Source: UBA4665 sp036388555
GTDB taxonomy: Bacteria > Patescibacteriota > Saccharimonadia > Saccharimonadales > UBA4665
DNA: 9,760 nucleotides
Assembly (NCBI GenBank): GCA_036388555.1
Contig: DASVRP010000017.1
Coordinates: 1-9,760 of the forward strand
Direction of reading: 5' to 3'
Position numbers and translations under genes: made by a program. Positions 6,236 through 9,760 of the stretch are shown here, piece after piece. The stretch's first letter is position 1, and every line of letters begins with the position of its first letter. The notes below the pieces were generated by a model. The model did not search any database. It was given only the letters and a program-made list of their open reading frames with translations, and was not told the DNA's origin.

Positions 6236-6949
6236 ATGACCGAACGACAAGAGCAGATACTCTCCGCCATCATCGAACAGTACGCCGAAGTTGCCAGCCC
6301 GGTGGGCAGCAACCTGCTTGCCAAGGTGTTCAACGTCTCATCTGCCACCATCCGGGCCGAGATGGCCGAGCTGGAGCGCGGCGGCTACATCGCCCAACCG
6401 CACACCAGTGCCGGCCGTGTCCCGACGGACAAGGGCTACCGTCTCTACGTCAACCGGTTGACGGACAACTCGGTCATGGCACCACGGCCGCCGGCCCACC
6501 GCGGTGAGCGGGCACTCAGCGCCCGTGTACAGTCCGGTGGACTTCCTGAGCAGACTATCCGCAGTGCCGTCGACACTCTGGTCGAACTGACGCACAACCT
6601 CGGCATCGCCACCATCGGCAACCAGCTGTACATGAGCGGGCTGTCAAACCTGTTCGGGCAACCGGAATTCATCCAGGCCAGCCAGGTAAAGGCCGTTGCC
6701 AACCTGTTGGACAACCTCGAGCCGTGGCTGCGCGAGGCCGCACCGAACCAGCCCCTCAGCGTCTATATCGGACGCGAGAACCCTGTCGGCCGTGCCGCCG
6801 GCTGCAGCCTGGTCATCAGCCGCTTCCGCAGCCCGTTCAGCGACCGCAGCTATATAGGCACGCTGGGCCCGACACGGCAGAGTTATAAAGAGGTCATGTC
6901 GCTCGTACGGCATGCCGGAGAAGAATTGGAGGATGTTCTGTATGCCTAA
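6236..6949 (+). CDS. hrcA: Heat-inducible transcription repressor HrcA, short form
   Basis: HrcA binds CIRCE and represses chaperone genes until GroEL availability falls. The N-terminal winged helix is clear: MTERQEQILSAIIEQY, SSATIRAEMAELE and QPHTSAGRVPTDKGYR (residues 1-~75). The C-terminal family core is recognisable: TLVELTHNLG, YIGRENP, CSLVISRF and GTLGPTRQSYKEVMSLV. The protein has 237 aa against the usual ~320-350, so roughly 100 residues are missing from the middle, most likely much of the inserted dimerisation region described in the Thermotoga structure. The frame is intact and the CIRCE site is present, so it is a compact but probably working repressor and not a pseudogene. Its end overlaps the next gene by 8 nt. 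Confidence 0.95.
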   Translation: MTERQEQILSAIIEQYAEVASPVGSNLLAKVFNVSSATIRAEMAELERGGYIAQPHTSAGRVPTDKGYRLYVNRLTDNSVMAPRPPAHRGERALSARVQSGGLPEQTIRSAVDTLVELTHNLGIATIGNQLYMSGLSNLFGQPEFIQASQVKAVANLLDNLEPWLREAAPNQPLSVYIGRENPVGRAAGCSLVISRFRSPFSDRSYIGTLGPTRQSYKEVMSLVRHAGEELEDVLYA

Positions 6950-7193
6950 AACTGGTCCATCTACGACTGATTCAGTCAGATTCAAACAAGCAGTTTTGAT
7001 TATAGCCGCTGCTGCTTTCACATTTTCATTGGCGGCCTACGGGTATTTTCACACCGGGACGACTGCAGGAAATATTATAAAGGTGATTATCAACGGTCTA
7101 GTTGCACTCATGGTAATCCACCTGCTGTATAGCGTCATCAAGCCGGCCGTCATCAAGCCGGCCGTCATGAAGCGGCGTAAAGGTGCCAAATAA
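6942..7193 (+). CDS. Small two-pass membrane protein in the hrcA-grpE operon, unknown function
   Basis: The ATG at 6942 is chosen because GGAGGA (6928-6933) lies 8 nt upstream; an earlier in-frame ATG at 6912 inside hrcA lacks this. The product has 83 aa, with two hydrophobic segments (about 15-36 and 45-66) joined by a short YFHTGTTAGN loop, and a strongly basic tail KPAVIKPAVMKRRKGAK. The tail and the basic N-terminus predict N-in/C-in topology. The gene overlaps hrcA by 8 nt and ends 1 nt before the grpE ATG, so it is co-transcribed and translationally coupled with the chaperone operon. The first half is AT-richer than the flanking genes. I recognise no family. A membrane role under protein stress is only suggested by position. 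Confidence 0.75.
   Translation: MPKTGPSTTDSVRFKQAVLIIAAAAFTFSLAAYGYFHTGTTAGNIIKVIINGLVALMVIHLLYSVIKPAVIKPAVMKRRKGAK
7134..7163 (+). repeat. 15-nt tandem duplication
   Basis: GTCATCAAGCCGGCC occurs twice in direct succession (7134-7148, 7149-7163), and a third partial unit starts at 7164. It adds five residues (IKPAV) to the basic tail without shifting the frame, and looks like a slippage duplication. Confidence 0.9.
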
Positions 7194-7194
7194 T

Positions 7195-7683
7195 ATGTCA
7201 AAAAACCAAAAACCCGATGATAACCTGCCTGCTGAGGATGCTATGCTCCACCTCCAAGTCCAGATAGACCAGCTGACAGAAGCCCTGCAGCGCGAACGGG
7301 CTGACGCTACAAATATCCGCCGGCGGCATGATGAACAGATCGCTGGGATGCGGACGGTCGTCAAAGCTAGTGTCGTACGTGACCTGCTGCCGGTCGTCGA
7401 TAACTTTGAGCGGGCACTGAAGCACATCCCTGAAGATCTGGAAGGCAATGACTACATCAAGGGTGTCCAGGCCGTCGTCAAGCAGTTCGAGTCGACACTC
7501 GCCGGAATCGGTGTCGAACGCATCGCGACCGTTGATGCACCTTTTGACCCCCGTTATCACGAGGCTGTTGCCATGGAAGAGGGTGATGGCAGTAACGAGG
7601 TCGTCAGCGAAGAGCTGCAATCAGGCTACAGAATCGGTGATGAAGTCATCCGGCACGCCATGGTCAAAGTCAAGGTGGTGTAA
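7195..7683 (+). CDS. grpE: Nucleotide exchange factor GrpE
   Basis: GrpE releases ADP from DnaK, resetting the Hsp70 cycle in the cytosol. The protein has 162 aa, within the short end of the family range. Residues ~12-55 form the long helix/coiled coil (QVQIDQLTEALQRERAD); RDLLPVVDNFERAL at 62-75 is the family signature start; the C-terminal beta domain includes APFDPRYHEAV (115-125) and GYRIGDEVIRHAMVKV (144-159). ATG 7195 is preceded by AAAGGTG (7179-7185, spacing 9); an in-frame GTG at 7183 is less likely because it lies within that ribosome-binding site. It is the third gene of the CIRCE operon. Unusually, no dnaK or dnaJ follows. Confidence 0.97.
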   Translation: MSKNQKPDDNLPAEDAMLHLQVQIDQLTEALQRERADATNIRRRHDEQIAGMRTVVKASVVRDLLPVVDNFERALKHIPEDLEGNDYIKGVQAVVKQFESTLAGIGVERIATVDAPFDPRYHEAVAMEEGDGSNEVVSEELQSGYRIGDEVIRHAMVKVKVV

Positions 7684-7693
7684 GTCTGGCTAC

Positions 7694-7699
7694 TACAAT
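7694..7699 (+). promoter_or_regulatory. Possible -10 box for the first GH16 gene
   Basis: TACAAT lies 11 nt before the ATG at 7711 and inside a small inverted repeat (GCTAC 7689-7693, GTAGC 7704-7708). No convincing -35 is visible, and read-through from grpE, 27 nt upstream, is possible. Confidence 0.35.
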
Positions 7700-7710
7700 A
7701 CATGTAGCTT

Positions 7711-8673
7711 ATGTTAAAAAACTTTCATCGGCTACGATCCATAACCCATGCGACGCTTTTCCGTCGTCACTTAATGGCGGTATTTGCGGTACTCATGATT
7801 TTAATCGCCGGGTCATTGTATCTGTTGGGCACGAAAGCCGCTGGCGGATATGTAACTGCGGAACCGGAAATTGGCAGTAGGTCCGGCAGTGTGGCAGCTG
7901 GCGATACGACTGACGCATCTGGAAGTGCCTCAGTGAAATTCATGGGTCCAGTATCCGGTGCGATCTTATTTGAGGATGATTTTACTGGCCCGGCCGGGTC
8001 ATTGCCGGACTCCGCCAAGTGGGGAGACTGGAGCGCCTGCGCTTATAACGGTACTGCAGCCATCGGCCTGATACGCTGCGGTGCCGACGAGAAGCTGGAT
8101 GGGGCCGGACATCTATCACTACCCGCTTCACCAACGTACGGTACGGCTATCTCAACTGCAAATAAGTTCAGCTTTATGTATGGCACGATGAGCGCCTGGG
8201 TCAAGATGCCACCACAGGTCGGGTATTGGCCGGCTTTCTGGGAACTCAACAGCCGCCCGAACGGTCAAGATGAATTCCCGCTTGGCGAAGCGGATGCCAT
8301 GGAGGGCTATACGACCTGGCCGACCGTTTACCACGCCACCGGCCATAACTGGACCGGTAATGCCGCGACCGATTCACATGACAAGGACAACTACTGCGCT
8401 GCCAACTCCGGTATTAACCTGGGAACAACATATGTAAAGTTTTCAGCTAGGATTGAGCCGAACAAGATCACCTATTATTACAATGACATCCAGTGCGGTG
8501 CTGCCTTTACACCAAATACTAACCCCGGCAAGCCGTGGGGATTCGGCCCCAGTGTGACGCGGCCGAACTGGCTGATCCTGGACCTGGCAGTCGGTGGGGC
8601 TGACGGTCAGCAGCAGCCCGCGACGCAGCCGGCTGCCATGTTGGTCGACAGGGTAGAGGTGCGTGGCCTATGA
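7711..8673 (+). CDS. Secreted glycoside hydrolase family 16 (beta-glucanase/laminarinase-like)
   Basis: GH16 enzymes hydrolyse beta-1,3(4)-glucans and related glycans by a retaining mechanism. The protein has 320 aa. A basic N-terminus and hydrophobic segment (~22-40, LMAVFAVLMILIAGSLYLL) form a signal peptide or anchor with a possible cleavage after KAA. Residues ~46-78 hold a short motif (TAEPEIGS, then DASGSASVKF) like the first strands of CBM6/35 modules. The GH16 domain spans ~86-320: FEDDFTG, YGTMSAWVKMP, GYWPAFWELN, and the catalytic EADAME at 193-198 (E193 nucleophile, D195, E198 acid/base by family analogy; Ala at position 2 is less common than Ile/Leu), then LDLAVGGADG. There is no long binding module and no dockerin. 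Its exact substrate cannot be read. It overlaps the convergent gene by 6 nt. Confidence 0.92.
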   Translation: MLKNFHRLRSITHATLFRRHLMAVFAVLMILIAGSLYLLGTKAAGGYVTAEPEIGSRSGSVAAGDTTDASGSASVKFMGPVSGAILFEDDFTGPAGSLPDSAKWGDWSACAYNGTAAIGLIRCGADEKLDGAGHLSLPASPTYGTAISTANKFSFMYGTMSAWVKMPPQVGYWPAFWELNSRPNGQDEFPLGEADAMEGYTTWPTVYHATGHNWTGNAATDSHDKDNYCAANSGINLGTTYVKFSARIEPNKITYYYNDIQCGAAFTPNTNPGKPWGFGPSVTRPNWLILDLAVGGADGQQQPATQPAAMLVDRVEVRGL

Positions 8674-9201
8674 CTTTTCTAGCACGAACGGCGGGTCATT
8701 CTCAGCTACGATCCGGTCGGCAAGCGCGTTTCTATCCGAGTGCATACTGCCGGTAATCCGGGTTCTTTCATCGACCGGGTACAGCAGTCCGGTTGCCAAC
8801 TGGTGGGCGAGGTGCTGACCGTCAAATGAATCGATACTCATCTCTACGACTGGGCGGTGGGGGTCTATGTCTCTTCTCCGTAAGTCTTGCTGTGGTGACG
8901 GCGCTGACAGGTCGGTACGGATATGGTAGTTCTGCAACTGATCGGCTTTGGCAAAGCGGGTGTCCCATCTGAGACTATTTTGAATACCCTTGAACCACCA
9001 GCGCATGACGATTGCAGCCTCTTCAACTTCTTCTTCGGGCAGACCTAACCTGGGGTCTAGGTCAGTGACCCGGGCGTTTATCTGCTGTATGGCGTCCATC
9101 TGTGGGATGACATCTGTCACATGGAATGTTCGGGCTCGGTCGACGACCTTCGGGGTGAAGAAAAGGGTTTCGGCGGATGTAGGATATATTATTTCTGACA
9201 T
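8668..9201 (-). CDS. Uncharacterised soluble protein, 177 aa
   Basis: Starts at the ATG complementary to 9199-9201 and stops with TAG at 8668-8670, overlapping the end of the GH16 gene tail to tail. It has no signal peptide or membrane segment, so it is presumably cytosolic. It is rich in charged residues with a mid-protein WW pair (AAIVMRWWFKG) and an Arg/Asp-rich stretch (QQDLRRRDIDPHRP). I recognise no family or catalytic motif. In support of a real gene: the frame is uninterrupted over 178 codons, the opposite strand holds only short ORFs, and it has its own promoter-like -10 with a leaderless arrangement and a palindrome upstream. It separates the two GH16 genes and is the only gene read leftward. 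Confidence 0.75.
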   Translation of the reverse strand: MSEIIYPTSAETLFFTPKVVDRARTFHVTDVIPQMDAIQQINARVTDLDPRLGLPEEEVEEAAIVMRWWFKGIQNSLRWDTRFAKADQLQNYHIRTDLSAPSPQQDLRRRDIDPHRPVVEMSIDSFDGQHLAHQLATGLLYPVDERTRITGSMHSDRNALADRIVAENDPPFVLEKS

Positions 9202-9207
9202 AATCCT

Positions 9208-9239
9208 ATAATAGTACGTCCTTTACTTTCGTAAGTAAA
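9208..9239 (-). promoter_or_regulatory. Promoter and palindromic operator candidate of the minus-strand gene
   Basis: On the minus strand TATTAT (9213-9208) ends 6 nt before the ATG, again without a usable Shine-Dalgarno (AGGA is only 2 nt from the ATG). Upstream is a perfect 7-bp inverted repeat, TTTACTT (9222-9228) and AAGTAAA (9233-9239) around TCGT, covering the spacer/-35 region. It suits a dimeric regulator. The rest of 9240-9300 shows nothing clear. Confidence 0.5.
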
Positions 9240-9305
9240 AATATTTACATGATGAACCATTTCTCACTATTGTGATATGAATACATACTCATTCCAGCCA
9301 GGGAT

Positions 9306-9342
9306 GGTACTTCCACGGTACCGGTTATGTTAAGATATTAAC
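9306..9342 (+). promoter_or_regulatory. Upstream region of the second GH16 gene: two small inverted repeats and a -10-like box
   Basis: GGTAC (9306-9310) and GTACC (9318-9322) form one repeat; GTTAA (9329-9333) and TTAAC (9338-9342) form another, around GATA. TAAGAT (9331-9336) could be the -10, ending 10 nt before the ATG at 9347. No good -35 was found. Confidence 0.35.
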
Positions 9343-9346
9343 AGAA

Positions 9347-9760
9347 ATGAGAATAAAAAATACAGTACTTTTGCTCTCATGTATTGCCGTAGTGGGAGGT
9401 ATTGGGAGTGTTCTGCTAGCAGCATCAAGGGCGGCTACTCCGATAGAGTCATTTGAACCGGAAAACGGAGTGTTGGCATCAGGAGCAGCGCTTGTGACAG
9501 ATACATCTGCTAGTGCAGGCAAGTCCGTCAAATTTCCAACAAGCGGGCCACTGCAACCCCTAGGAATCCCCGGTACATGGAACATCCGATTCCAGGACGA
9601 ATTCAACGGAACCACACTTGATACGTCCAAATGGACGACCCTGGACGGCTGGTCCATGAATAATGTTACGACTCACACCGCCAACGTATCCGTATCCGGC
9701 GGCAGTGCCATCCTGACCTTGGCATCTTCAACCTCCGGCGCTGAAATCTGCAGTTGCAAC
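9347..9760 (+). CDS. Secreted GH16-like glycosidase, N-terminal part (cut by window end)
   Basis: The ATG at 9347 opens a frame that runs to the window end (138 codons, no stop). A short basic start (MRIKN) and hydrophobic segment (~6-26) form a signal peptide with AASRAA near the cleavage region. Residues ~31-64 repeat the motif of the GH16 upstream: ESFEPENGVLASG, then SASAGKSVKF. From ~77 the protein matches the start of a GH16 or similar concanavalin-like domain: WNIRFQDEFNG, TLDTSKWTTLDGW, then GGSAILTLAS. The catalytic ExDxxE lies outside the window. No Shine-Dalgarno. It is probably a paralogue or functional partner of the 7711 gene; the GH16 assignment rests on the DEFNG...LD.SKW pattern. 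Confidence 0.75.
   Translation, partial: MRIKNTVLLLSCIAVVGGIGSVLLAASRAATPIESFEPENGVLASGAALVTDTSASAGKSVKFPTSGPLQPLGIPGTWNIRFQDEFNGTTLDTSKWTTLDGWSMNNVTTHTANVSVSGGSAILTLASSTSGAEICSCN

Noticed and set aside
6912..6941. Upstream ATG (6912) as the start of the small membrane protein
   Set aside because: The strong GGAGGA at 6928-6933 lies downstream of it and is spaced correctly for the ATG at 6942.
1..9760. CRISPR array, tRNA, rRNA or toxin-antitoxin pair
   Set aside because: No regularly spaced repeats, no cloverleaf-like stretch and no small convincing toxin-antitoxin gene pair were seen on either strand.
1..9760. TGA read as glycine (code 25)
   Set aside because: gmk, the 48-aa gene and the 7711 GH16 gene all end properly at TGA, with nothing protein-like following in frame.

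Overview
The window reads as a chromosomal segment of a Patescibacteria/CPR bacterium, most likely a Saccharibacteria (TM7) relative. This is an inference from style: streamlined housekeeping genes (lepA, gmk, a shortened hrcA, grpE) lie beside secreted multidomain proteins with an N-terminal membrane segment, Ig-like repeats and a C-terminal dockerin-like Ca-binding module. TGA, TAA and TAG all act as stops, so the standard bacterial code fits and the TGA=Gly code of Gracilibacteria/SR1 does not. No taxonomic marker gene is present, so the assignment is tentative.

Layout. 1-129: C-terminal end of a probable DDE transposase. 165-1943: lepA (elongation factor 4). 2032-2178: a 48-aa single-pass membrane protein. 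2287-2994: guanylate kinase with an altered P-loop. 3114-4841 and 4835-6166: two overlapping paralogous secreted proteins (carbohydrate-binding-like domain, Ig-like domains, malectin in the first only, dockerin-like end), with a perfect 14-bp hairpin just inside the second gene. 6174-6236: a CIRCE operator overlapping a near-consensus promoter. 6236-7683: heat-shock operon hrcA, a small two-pass membrane protein, then grpE, with no dnaK after it. 7711-8673: secreted GH16 glycosidase. 8668-9201 (minus): unrecognised 177-aa protein, convergent with the GH16 gene. 9347-9760: start of a second secreted GH16-like enzyme, cut by the window end.

How it fits together. From 3114 on, the window looks like a beta-glucan binding and degrading surface locus wrapped around a CIRCE/HrcA-controlled chaperone operon. 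The two GH16 proteins share a short motif after the signal segment that resembles the first strands of CBM6/CBM35-type modules. The two dockerin proteins carry a domain that looks like the rest of such a module.

A recurring regulatory pattern is that genes with their own promoter (lepA, gmk, probably 3114, 7711, the minus-strand gene and 9347) have a -10-like box only 6-11 nt before the start codon and no Shine-Dalgarno, which suggests leaderless mRNAs. The operon-internal genes at 6942 and 7195 have Shine-Dalgarno sequences.
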